Source: an uncultured Clostridia bacterium
Lineage (GTDB): Bacteria; Bacillota_A; Clostridia; Christensenellales; Aristaeellaceae
Assembly (NCBI GenBank): GCA_946408865.1
Contig: CAMJTZ010000012.1
Coordinates: 1-22,926 of the forward strand
Direction: 5' to 3'
DNA: 22,926 bases
Position numbers and translations under genes: made by a program
In this document: positions 1 through 6,249 of the stretch, piece after piece
How the letters are laid out: each line of letters begins with the position of its first letter
Numbering within the stretch: the first letter of the stretch is position 1
The notes under the pieces: model-generated
Seen by the model: the letters and a program-made list of their open reading frames with translations, nothing else
Database searches by the model: none
Told to the model about the DNA's origin: nothing

Positions 1-214
1 TCCGGAACCGTCCCGATATTCATTTGCTGATTCATGGTATAATCCTTTTCAGAAAGAAAAGTGAAAAGGGGTAACGGACATGCGCGAACTCAGTCTGGAT
101 GAATTACATGGAACCCCCACATCAACCGTGAAACCTGCATGCTCCGTACCGGCGAATACCTCTGGATCAGGAAATAATCCTTCAGAAAGAAAAAAATGAA
201 ACGGAGGGATCGTT
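1..214. other. Leader region with imperfect direct repeat, no solid gene
   Basis: No confident gene is present before the TTG start at 215. Two frames are open from the left edge and stop at 62-64 and 72-74, so the tail of an upstream gene could end here, but neither is recognisable. A perfect TATAAT lies at 38-43 without a convincing -35 box. An A/G-rich segment at 39-71 (ATAATCC, then TTCAGAAAGAAAA, then a G-rich run) is repeated imperfectly at 174-207, where it forms the ribosome site of the next gene. The first copy sits just before the ATG at 80. Confidence 0.5.
80..199 (+). CDS. Small hypothetical ORF, possibly frameshifted relic
   Basis: An ATG at 80 behind a G-rich stretch (68-71) opens a 39-codon ORF ending at TGA 197-199, just before the ribosome site of the hydrolase. 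The first half (MRELSLDELHGTP) looks protein-like. The second half is Ser/Thr/Pro-rich and unconvincing. Adding one C to the CCCCC run at 115-119 would instead continue into a more natural-looking sequence (INRETCMLRTGEYLWIRK) ending at a TAA around 175. It may be a gene remnant with a homopolymer indel, or chance. I recognise no family. Confidence 0.22.
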   Translation: MRELSLDELHGTPTSTVKPACSVPANTSGSGNNPSERKK

Positions 215-1216
215 TTGTCAGCAGTTTTTAATGACGATTTTCTGATCACATCAGATCAGTATTCTGAAGTTATGGAAAGCCAGGTTCTTCCCTGGCTCAA
301 GGAAAAAGAAGTGCCGAAAAACATCCCGGGAAAAGAAAACAAGAACCTGTACACCGTTTTTTACGGCGCGGAAAATCCCATCGGCACCGTCCTGATCGTC
401 CATGGATTCACTGAAAACGCCTATAAATACGCTGAGTTGATTTTTTCCCTTCTTCATAATCAACTCTCTGTTATAGCATACGATCAGCGTGGTCATGGAC
501 GTTCATGGCGGCCGGAAGGGCTCGCTGATTTATCCGTTACGCATGTGGAACATTTTGAAGACTATGTTGATGACTTGAAAGCAGTATACAATTATTATGG
601 GCCGTCCGGGAAGTATTCCCGTTCCACCCGGCCTTTCTTTGTTTTCTCACATTCCATGGGCGGCGCTGTAACCTCGCTCTTTCTGGAAGAATTCCCGGAA
701 GTATTTAAAGCCGCTGTTCTGTGTGCCCCGATGATTGCGCCATATACCAATGGCGTTCCTCAACCCATTGCGAACGCAGTCTGCAGGATTGCCTGTGCCT
801 GTGGAAAAAGTAAAAAATATCCATTCTTTATGAAACCCTGGTCCGGTCCCGAAGATTTTTCAACTTCATGCGCGACGGATCCGCAGCGTTTTGCCTGGTA
901 TGACGCTGTAAAAACGTCCAATGAATGCTTTCATAATTGTGTACCAACATATGGCTGGACGAGGGAATCGCTTGCAGTTACCGATAAAATCCTCGCAAAA
1001 GGTGCACCTGAAAAAATCATGTGCCCTGTTCTTCTCTTTACTGCAGAGAATGATTGCAACGTTCTTCCGGAACCCCAGGAAGCTTTCATCAGCCGGGTAC
1101 CTCAGGGCAGAAGAGTTTTTGTCCGGGAAGCCAGGCATGAAATATACCGTTCTGCTGATACGGTTCTTTTCCCCTGGTGGCATAGCATTCTTGAGTTTTA
1201 CCTCTCTCATGCCTGA
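215..1216 (+). CDS. Alpha/beta hydrolase (lysophospholipase / monoacylglycerol lipase type)
   Basis: This is a 333-residue serine hydrolase of the PldB/monoacylglycerol-lipase type, expected to cleave acyl esters of lipids or lysophospholipids. The sequence shows the oxyanion strand VHGFTE (about residues 63-68), the DQRGHGRS turn typical of this group, the nucleophile elbow FSHSMGG, an acid region TAENDCNV, and a late RHE triplet supplying the catalytic His. No signal peptide or membrane segment is evident, so it is probably cytoplasmic. The start is TTG at 215, set by the ribosome site GGAGG at 203-207; no in-frame ATG is better placed. It converges with the symporter gene, with only 23 bp between the two stops. 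Codon use is more AT-rich than in most of the window. The natural substrate cannot be told from sequence. Confidence 0.88.
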   Translation: MSAVFNDDFLITSDQYSEVMESQVLPWLKEKEVPKNIPGKENKNLYTVFYGAENPIGTVLIVHGFTENAYKYAELIFSLLHNQLSVIAYDQRGHGRSWRPEGLADLSVTHVEHFEDYVDDLKAVYNYYGPSGKYSRSTRPFFVFSHSMGGAVTSLFLEEFPEVFKAAVLCAPMIAPYTNGVPQPIANAVCRIACACGKSKKYPFFMKPWSGPEDFSTSCATDPQRFAWYDAVKTSNECFHNCVPTYGWTRESLAVTDKILAKGAPEKIMCPVLLFTAENDCNVLPEPQEAFISRVPQGRRVFVREARHEIYRSADTVLFPWWHSILEFYLSHA

Positions 1217-1239
1217 TTCTGTGTTCCGGCACAAGTCTT

Positions 1240-2637
1240 TTATGATTTATGGCTCGTTATATCGTTCATCACTTTCTTTTCGTCATAGCTGAGTAAAATC
1301 ACTGCTCCCAGTATACAGAAAACCACTGCAGCAATCGCAACAATTCGAAGTCCAACCGGCGAAGCTGTCAGATCATTGCTGGTCAGGTCCTGTGTTGTCC
1401 CCAGGACGGCAAGGGATGTAAACACCAGCATTGCAATGGATTGTCCAAACTTCATGGCAAAGGTACGCGCCGCAAAAAACATACCCTCCCTTTTTTCTCC
1501 GGTCAGGACTGAATCCTGTTCAGCTACGTCAGCAACGATCGCCTGCGGGATTATTCCAAGAAGCGCCATAGGGAACGCTGCAACAATAACAATCAGAATT
1601 CCGGGCACAATTCCGGTCAGTCCCGGAATCAATCCAATCAGAGCAGTAATCACATAGGCAAGCGCCAGGCCAAAGAAGCCGAAAACAACGAGCTTTTTCT
1701 TCCCGTGCCTGGACACAAGTTTTGATACAAAAGGATAAAAACAGGCTGAAAGCACCGTCATTCCGCCAAGAAAAACCGTTGTGTAAAATTCATCCAGCTG
1801 CATGGAAACTTTCACAAAAAACGGCAAGCCTGTCTGAAATAACGTCAGTCCGATCCAATAGGCTATATCGGAAGCTGCAAATCTTCGGAAATTCTGGTTT
1901 TTAAATGTTTTAGCCAGGCTTTTCATTGCATTGCTTTCACTCGGCGCTGCGTCAACAAAATCCCGCTCCTTCAGTTTAAAGCAAGGGATCAGCATGCAGA
2001 TGAGCGCGACAAGAGCAAGGATGATGAAAAGAATCCGGTAGCTCCACGCATAGCTGACCGCCGATTGAAGGAAGGATGCAAAAACAAAAGGAAGATATGA
2101 AATCAGTGTTCCAAAGAAAAAAGTCAGAGAAATCGCAGTCGAAATATACATACGATCTTCCTGGGTTTTCCCAAATTCAGAGATCAGTGCATTATACGGT
2201 GTGCAGTACATGGTCATAAATAAGTAATAAAGAATCAGGAAAACAAGAACCCATATGATATTGATCGTACTGATACTCTCCACCGGAGCAAAGAAAACCA
2301 GAACTGTAATCACAGCAAACGGTACAGCCGCTTTTTGCATGAATGGAATTCGGCGTCCTTTAGGGTTCCTGCTTCTGTCTGAAAGGGATGCAATCCAGGG
2401 ATCCGTAATTGCATCGAAAATCCGGCATATAAATGTAATCAGCCCAAGGACAGTCAAAACGCCGAAGATGATTAAACCGGTCGGCACGTAAAACCTGGCT
2501 CCGTTATCAACAGCGCTTTGTGTTGGAAGATAAAATGTCACCAACCATGTATTAATGATTCCGCCAAGAATTGACCATCCAAGCTGTCCAATCGCAAAGA
2601 TCCACATTTCCTTCTTCGTAAGACGCCGGGTCATCAT
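1240..2637 (-). CDS. GPH-family sugar:cation symporter (MelB-like)
   Basis: This is a 465-residue membrane transporter of the glycoside-pentoside-hexuronide cation symporter family, about twelve hydrophobic segments long, expected to import an oligosaccharide or glycoside with Na+ or H+. The diagnostic family motif is present near the N-terminus: FDAITDPWIASLSDRSRNP followed by KGRRIPFM. The N-terminus MTRRLTKKEMWIFAIGQLGW is also typical. Two adjacent Met codons compete for the start. AAGG lies only 3 nt before the first (2637) and 6 nt before the second (2634), so the second may be the true start. A divergent promoter lies behind it. No glycosidase is adjacent, so the substrate is open. Base composition matches the neighbouring hydrolase and is lower in G+C than the rest. 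Confidence 0.9.
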   Translation of the reverse strand: MMTRRLTKKEMWIFAIGQLGWSILGGIINTWLVTFYLPTQSAVDNGARFYVPTGLIIFGVLTVLGLITFICRIFDAITDPWIASLSDRSRNPKGRRIPFMQKAAVPFAVITVLVFFAPVESISTINIIWVLVFLILYYLFMTMYCTPYNALISEFGKTQEDRMYISTAISLTFFFGTLISYLPFVFASFLQSAVSYAWSYRILFIILALVALICMLIPCFKLKERDFVDAAPSESNAMKSLAKTFKNQNFRRFAASDIAYWIGLTLFQTGLPFFVKVSMQLDEFYTTVFLGGMTVLSACFYPFVSKLVSRHGKKKLVVFGFFGLALAYVITALIGLIPGLTGIVPGILIVIVAAFPMALLGIIPQAIVADVAEQDSVLTGEKREGMFFAARTFAMKFGQSIAMLVFTSLAVLGTTQDLTSNDLTASPVGLRIVAIAAVVFCILGAVILLSYDEKKVMNDITSHKS

Positions 2638-2666
2638 TATCCTTCTCTCTTCCTTTTTTTGTATTC

Positions 2667-2694
2667 AGTATAACATACATTTGCCACAAATCAA
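2667..2694 (-). promoter_or_regulatory. Candidate promoter of the GPH symporter
   Basis: Read on the minus strand this is TTGATT, a 16-bp spacer and TATACT, with a TG one base before the -10 (extended -10). It lies about 30 bp upstream of the symporter start and fits a sigma-A promoter. Confidence 0.55.
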
Positions 2695-2850
2695 GCACAT
2701 CCTCTTGAAATCAGCACGGCATTGTAACGCTCCCGCATGGCATGTCTGCATGTGCGACTGCTGTGATTGTACGTACCGGCAGCTGGGCGAGCGGCGGTTC
2801 TTCTGCCGCATCGCGCACGCATCCTTTCCGGCGGCCGTATTCGTTTGAGC
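2695..2850. other. Intergenic stretch without recognisable gene
   Basis: This is the central part of the 316-bp divergent region between the symporter and the MATE gene. Short ORFs cross it, but none has a ribosome site together with a natural-looking protein. GC-rich short dyads are present, but none stands out as a site. Confidence 0.5.
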
Positions 2851-2867
2851 GTTCCGTCGTCCGGAAC
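2851..2867. promoter_or_regulatory. Inverted repeat next to the MATE promoter (possible operator)
   Basis: A perfect dyad GTTCCG-N5-CGGAAC ends 9 bp before the -35 box of the MATE promoter. A second short dyad (AACAG-N4-CTGTT, 2865-2878) overlaps the -35. Such sites often bind TetR- or MarR-type repressors of efflux genes, but no regulator gene is adjacent, so this is inference. Confidence 0.3.
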
Positions 2868-2876
2868 AGATTCCTG

Positions 2877-2906
2877 TTGAAATTTTGCGGATTTCCATGC
2901 TATAAT
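2877..2906 (+). promoter_or_regulatory. Promoter of the MATE gene
   Basis: TTGAAA at 2877-2882, an 18-bp spacer and TATAAT at 2901-2906, with TG at 2898-2899 giving an extended -10. It lies about 50 bp before the MATE start. Confidence 0.7.
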
Positions 2907-2953
2907 CATTTCGTTTTTTTAAACCACATATATTTTTTTCGAGGAGTGGTCTT

Positions 2954-4339
2954 ATGGACGCGAACACCCAAGTCCTGACACAGAAATTTACCCTGGGAAA
3001 ACTGTTTAAGTATGTCATGCCAACGATCATCGCCGTTCTTCTTGCATCGCTCTATACGATCGTCGACGGGATTTTCGTTTCCAACTTCGGAGGAACGACA
3101 GCCTTTGCCGCGCTGAACCAGGTGGGCCCGATTTTCATGATCGTCGCGGCCGTCGGTTTTATGTTCGGTACCGGCGGGAGCGCCCTGGTCGGCAAGGTGC
3201 TGGGCGAGGGAGACACACAGCGGGCCAACGGTCTCTTCTCCTTTATCGCCTATGTTCTGGTCGCGATCGGCGTGGCCTGCTCCGTCGTCCTTTGGTTCAC
3301 GATGGAGCCGATCCTGCGGGCGCTGGGCGCGACGGACGAGATGATGAAATACTGTCTCTCCTACAGCCGCATCCTGATTCCGGCGATTCCGCTTTTCATG
3401 CTGCAGTTCTACTGCCAGAGCTTCCTGGCGACGGCGAAGAAGCCGGGGCTCGGCCTTCTGTTCACCGTGCTGGCCGGCGTTACGAACGTCGTGGGCGACG
3501 CGCTTCTGGTCGGCGTCTGGTCCCAGGGCGATCCGGTCAAAGCGGTTCAGGGCGCGGCCATCGCGACCGCCGGCGGCCTCTTTATCGGCGGTCTGGTTCC
3601 CATGATTTATTTCGCCAGCAAAAACAAGAGCCTGCTGCGCCTCGGAAAGCCGCTGAAAGACGGAAAAGCGCTGCTCAAAACCTGCGGGAACGGCTCGTCT
3701 GAATTCTTCACCAACATTTCCGGTTCCCTGATCAACGTCGTCTATAACAGCCTTTTCCTCTACATGATCGGCGACATGGGCGTTGCCGCCTACGGTACGG
3801 TGGGTTATGTCAACTCGATCTTTACCGCCATCGCCACCGGCTTCGTGCTCGGCGTCTCCCCGCTGATCTCCTACAACTATGGCGCCGGCAATACGGATAA
3901 CCTGAAGAATCTGTATAAGAAGAGCCTGACAATCGTCATTATCTTCAGCATCGTGTCGACGGTGATCATCGAACTTCTGTCCCATCCGCTGGCCAGCGCC
4001 TTCTCCCACGGGGATGCGGATCTTACGCAGATCACGGTCGACGGCCTCTCGATCTTCACGCTGTCCTTCCTGTTCAAGGGAATCCCGACCTTCGGTTCCG
4101 GACTCTTTACCGCCTTCAACAACGGGAAGGTTTCCGCCATTATCTCCATCGTCCGGACGCTGGTATTCAACCTGGCCACCATCGTCGCCGTGCCGGTCCT
4201 CTTCTTCCATATCTGGGGCTCCAGCTACGAAGCAGCCTTCTACGGCGTATGGTACTCCGTCGTGTTCTCCGAACTGCTGGCGACGGTCATGACGCTCCTC
4301 TTCTTCAAGAAATACAGGAAGCAATACCAGTACGCGTAA
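2954..4339 (+). CDS. MATE family multidrug/cation efflux transporter
   Basis: This 461-residue polytopic membrane protein shows the two-fold MatE repeat: each half opens with the characteristic motif region (first half with MPTIIAVLLASLYTIVDGIF and GTGGSALVGKVLGEGD; second half with the NISGSLINVVYNSLFLYMIG region). Length and about twelve membrane segments match the family. These proteins export drugs or metabolites in exchange for Na+ or H+. The ATG at 2954 is set by GAGGAG at 2941-2946, 7 nt away. It appears monocistronic, with its own promoter, a dyad that could be an operator, and a terminator about 65 bp after the stop. G+C content jumps upward here compared with the hydrolase and symporter. 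The substrate cannot be inferred. Confidence 0.93.
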   Translation: MDANTQVLTQKFTLGKLFKYVMPTIIAVLLASLYTIVDGIFVSNFGGTTAFAALNQVGPIFMIVAAVGFMFGTGGSALVGKVLGEGDTQRANGLFSFIAYVLVAIGVACSVVLWFTMEPILRALGATDEMMKYCLSYSRILIPAIPLFMLQFYCQSFLATAKKPGLGLLFTVLAGVTNVVGDALLVGVWSQGDPVKAVQGAAIATAGGLFIGGLVPMIYFASKNKSLLRLGKPLKDGKALLKTCGNGSSEFFTNISGSLINVVYNSLFLYMIGDMGVAAYGTVGYVNSIFTAIATGFVLGVSPLISYNYGAGNTDNLKNLYKKSLTIVIIFSIVSTVIIELLSHPLASAFSHGDADLTQITVDGLSIFTLSFLFKGIPTFGSGLFTAFNNGKVSAIISIVRTLVFNLATIVAVPVLFFHIWGSSYEAAFYGVWYSVVFSELLATVMTLLFFKKYRKQYQYA

Positions 4340-4402
4340 GCGCTGCGCCTGAAAAGGCGTCCCCTTCCCCCTTCAGGACCCGGAGATTCTCCGCGGTCCG
4401 GA

Positions 4403-4433
4403 AAATCCGGAAAGTTTATTCCGGATTTTTTTT
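4403..4433 (+). terminator. Intrinsic terminator after the MATE gene
   Basis: A 10-bp perfect stem, AAATCCGGAA / TTCCGGATTT, with a 6-nt loop, running into eight T residues. Confidence 0.87.
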
Positions 4434-4443
4434 ATTTGGGGGA

Positions 4444-4472
4444 TTGACACGCAAAAGAATATGTAATAAGTA
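4444..4472 (+). promoter_or_regulatory. Candidate promoter of the GGDEF-RHH gene
   Basis: Consensus -35 TTGACA at 4444-4449, with TAAGTA at 4467-4472 after 17 bp as a weak -10. The region is strikingly AT-rich compared with the flanks. The -10 assignment is uncertain because several A/T hexamers are possible. Confidence 0.45.
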
Positions 4473-4477
4473 TTAGC

Positions 4478-4504
4478 TATCTGATATTATCTGAAAAATA
4501 ATAT
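4478..4504. promoter_or_regulatory. Repeat cluster, candidate operator for the GGDEF-RHH protein
   Basis: TATCTGA occurs at 4478-4484 and again at 4488-4494, exactly 10 bp apart. An inverted repeat ATATTAT/ATAATAT (4484-4490 and 4498-4504) overlaps the second copy. The cluster lies just downstream of the putative promoter and before the ribosome site. Direct repeats one helical turn apart suit ribbon-helix-helix repressors, so autoregulation is a reasonable inference; nothing proves it. Confidence 0.33.
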
Positions 4505-4529
4505 TAAGTTATATGACTGAAAGGAGAAC

Positions 4530-5243
4530 ATGAAAATGAAAAAGCAGGAAGCAATGCATCCCATTACCGTGGAGGATCACAAGGATCTGGGGAAAATCCA
4601 CGCGGAGAAGAAGATCAGCGCGGTGAACGACGCGCTGCGTTTTCCGACGGGAGACGCCTTTGAGGAGGAAATCAGCAGCATTCTGAATTCCGACGCGGAA
4701 GCGAACGGAGAGGTCGTCGTCATCGCCCTGGTGGACTGCGACAAATTTGATCACATCAACAAGGACTTCAGCCGGGAGGAAGGAGACCGCGTGCTGATCG
4801 AGACCGGGAAATACATCCGGGCCAGCATGCCGGAGGACGCAAAGGTTTTCCGGATCGGCGGGGACGAGTTCGGGATCATCTTCCGCGGAACCATGGAGCG
4901 GGAGGAGATCTTCCTGCTGCTCAACGACATGAAGAACAACTGCAATGTAAAAACGCCGGACGGCGTCCGGCAGACCATTACGGCGGGCATGGCGACCGCC
5001 TTTGAGGACGCGAACCGCTGCGCGGAGCTGATCCGGAAGGCGGACGGCGCGCTGTACCGGGCCAAGGTCGCCGGCGGCAACAAAGTGGCTATGGCCAGGG
5101 AAGAAAAAATGGTCCCCAAAACCAGTCATTTCACGCAGGACCAGCTGCAGCGGCTGTCCAGGCTGTCGAAACGGGAAGGCGTCGGGGAAGCGATCCTGCT
5201 GCGGGAAGGGCTGGACCTGCTGCTGAAAAAGTATGACATCTGA
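4530..5243 (+). CDS. Soluble GGDEF protein with C-terminal ribbon-helix-helix-like domain
   Basis: This 237-residue protein has no signal peptide or membrane segment. Residues about 35-190 form a GGDEF (diguanylate cyclase) domain: the metal-site strand ALVDCDKFDHINKDF, then EEGDRVL, and an intact GGDEF at residues 110-114. There is no RxxD product-inhibition site upstream (the position reads MPED). Residues about 197-237 are not part of a GGDEF fold; they match the ribbon-helix-helix pattern: a short strand (TSHFT), a helix QLQRLSRLSKREG, then a helix with LLREGLDLLLKKY, the usual IREAL-like ending. It may therefore bind DNA, linking c-di-GMP synthesis or sensing to transcription. AAGGAG (4521-4526) is 3 nt from the ATG at 4530 and 9 nt from the one at 4536, so the second may be the start. 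It is monocistronic, with a terminator right behind. The cyclase assignment is sure; the RHH call is from pattern only. Confidence 0.85.
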   Translation: MKMKKQEAMHPITVEDHKDLGKIHAEKKISAVNDALRFPTGDAFEEEISSILNSDAEANGEVVVIALVDCDKFDHINKDFSREEGDRVLIETGKYIRASMPEDAKVFRIGGDEFGIIFRGTMEREEIFLLLNDMKNNCNVKTPDGVRQTITAGMATAFEDANRCAELIRKADGALYRAKVAGGNKVAMAREEKMVPKTSHFTQDQLQRLSRLSKREGVGEAILLREGLDLLLKKYDI

Positions 5244-5256
5244 AAAAAAACGACTG

Positions 5257-5289
5257 ATCCGCCGGTGCAAAAGGCTCCGGCGGATTTTT
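5257..5289 (+). terminator. Intrinsic terminator after the GGDEF-RHH gene
   Basis: A 9-bp stem ATCCGCCGG / CCGGCGGAT with an 11-nt loop, running into five Ts. It sits in the 54-bp space between converging genes. On the other strand eight Ts follow the stem after a 6-nt gap, so it might also stop transcription from the kinase side. Confidence 0.85.
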
Positions 5290-5297
5290 CCGCGTCC

Positions 5298-6104
5298 TCA
5301 GTTCAGTTCATCCAGCAGGAGATAGTACCGGAGTTTCTCCTCATCTTTCGGAACCCCTGCCGCGCGGAACAGATCGTCCGGGTCAATCTGCGGATAGACT
5401 TTTCCGTAGTGCCCGTCGCTGTTGTGCTTCAGGCTCCGCCAGCCGAGGGCCAGGTCCATCCAGCGGTCGCCGGCTCCGGCGCTGCCTACGTCAATAAAGC
5501 CTGTAAAGCGCTTCCCGTCCGTAAAGAGATTCGGCAGGCAGAAGTCCCCGTGGGTAACCACGCGGTCCTGGGGCGGCAGGCTGCTTCGCAGCCAGTCCAG
5601 GAGGGCCTTCGGGTTTTCAAAGCCGCCCGGCCCGAACGTTTCCGGCTCGCAGCCGGAAGGATCGAAACATCCGGAGAGGATCGCCGCCTCCGCATGGGAA
5701 AGGTTATCCGCCACGGTCCTTTCGAACGGGCAGCCGGCCGCGGGGATGGACCAGAGGATCTGCAGCGCCTCCGCCATGCAGTCCAGGAGCAGGACGGGGT
5801 TGTTCATGATCTCCGGCCTGCACAGTTCCGCTCCCCGGATCCGCGACATCAGCAGCCAGTCCCGTCCGTCCCGCACCTCATGGGCCGCGACCTGAGGAAC
5901 GGGCGCTTTTCCGGAGAGCCACTGCAGGATCTTCACATCCGCGGTATCCCAGCTGTCCGCGGGGCGGATTTTCAGCACATAGTCGTCAAAAAGCAGCACC
6001 TGCGCCCCGGATTTTCCGAGGCTGTCCGTCTTCCCGGCCTGACCGCCGAGCACGGCAGCGATGGACTCCGGCAGCTGCTTCGTCTTTCCCGGTACATCCC
6101 GCAT
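5298..6104 (-). CDS. Aminoglycoside phosphotransferase, APH(3')-like kinase
   Basis: This 268-residue protein of the APH/choline-kinase-like fold transfers phosphate from ATP to a hydroxyl of a small molecule; close APH(3') relatives inactivate kanamycin-type antibiotics. Visible are the catalytic loop THGDFCLPNLF (H185, D187, N192), the metal-binding GFIDVGSAG (D205), the DRWMDLA helix, and a C-terminus EKLRYYLLLDELN that closely follows the end of APH(3') enzymes. The open frame extends upstream, but ATG 6104 is chosen because AGGAGGAAGGAG lies directly before it and the length then fits the family (about 265). It follows the ABC transporter after 145 bp, so it may be the last gene of that operon or have its own promoter. 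The resistance spectrum cannot be predicted; a housekeeping substrate is possible. Confidence 0.88.
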   Translation of the reverse strand: MRDVPGKTKQLPESIAAVLGGQAGKTDSLGKSGAQVLLFDDYVLKIRPADSWDTADVKILQWLSGKAPVPQVAAHEVRDGRDWLLMSRIRGAELCRPEIMNNPVLLLDCMAEALQILWSIPAAGCPFERTVADNLSHAEAAILSGCFDPSGCEPETFGPGGFENPKALLDWLRSSLPPQDRVVTHGDFCLPNLFTDGKRFTGFIDVGSAGAGDRWMDLALGWRSLKHNSDGHYGKVYPQIDPDDLFRAAGVPKDEEKLRYYLLLDELN

Positions 6105-6249
6105 AGCTCTCCTTCCTCCTTCTTCTGTTTCCTGACGGAAAACGTCCCGTTCCGCAGGCCGCTGCTCCCGGAGCCGTTCTCCCCCTTCGGAGCATACCAT
6201 ATCCCCGGGAACAAAAACAGTTTGAAAGCATACGGGAGGACCGCGCCCG
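6105..6249 (-). other. Gap between ABC transporter and kinase
   Basis: These 145 bp hold the kinase ribosome site (6109-6120) and, read on the minus strand, a T-rich stretch and TATGGTATGCT that might be part of a weak promoter. No clear terminator follows the ABC gene, so read-through into the kinase is possible. Confidence 0.4.

Noticed and set aside
2906..4324. 472-codon minus-strand frame opposite the MATE gene
   Set aside because: The translation is very charged and hydrophilic, with no domain; it mirrors the codons of a membrane protein.
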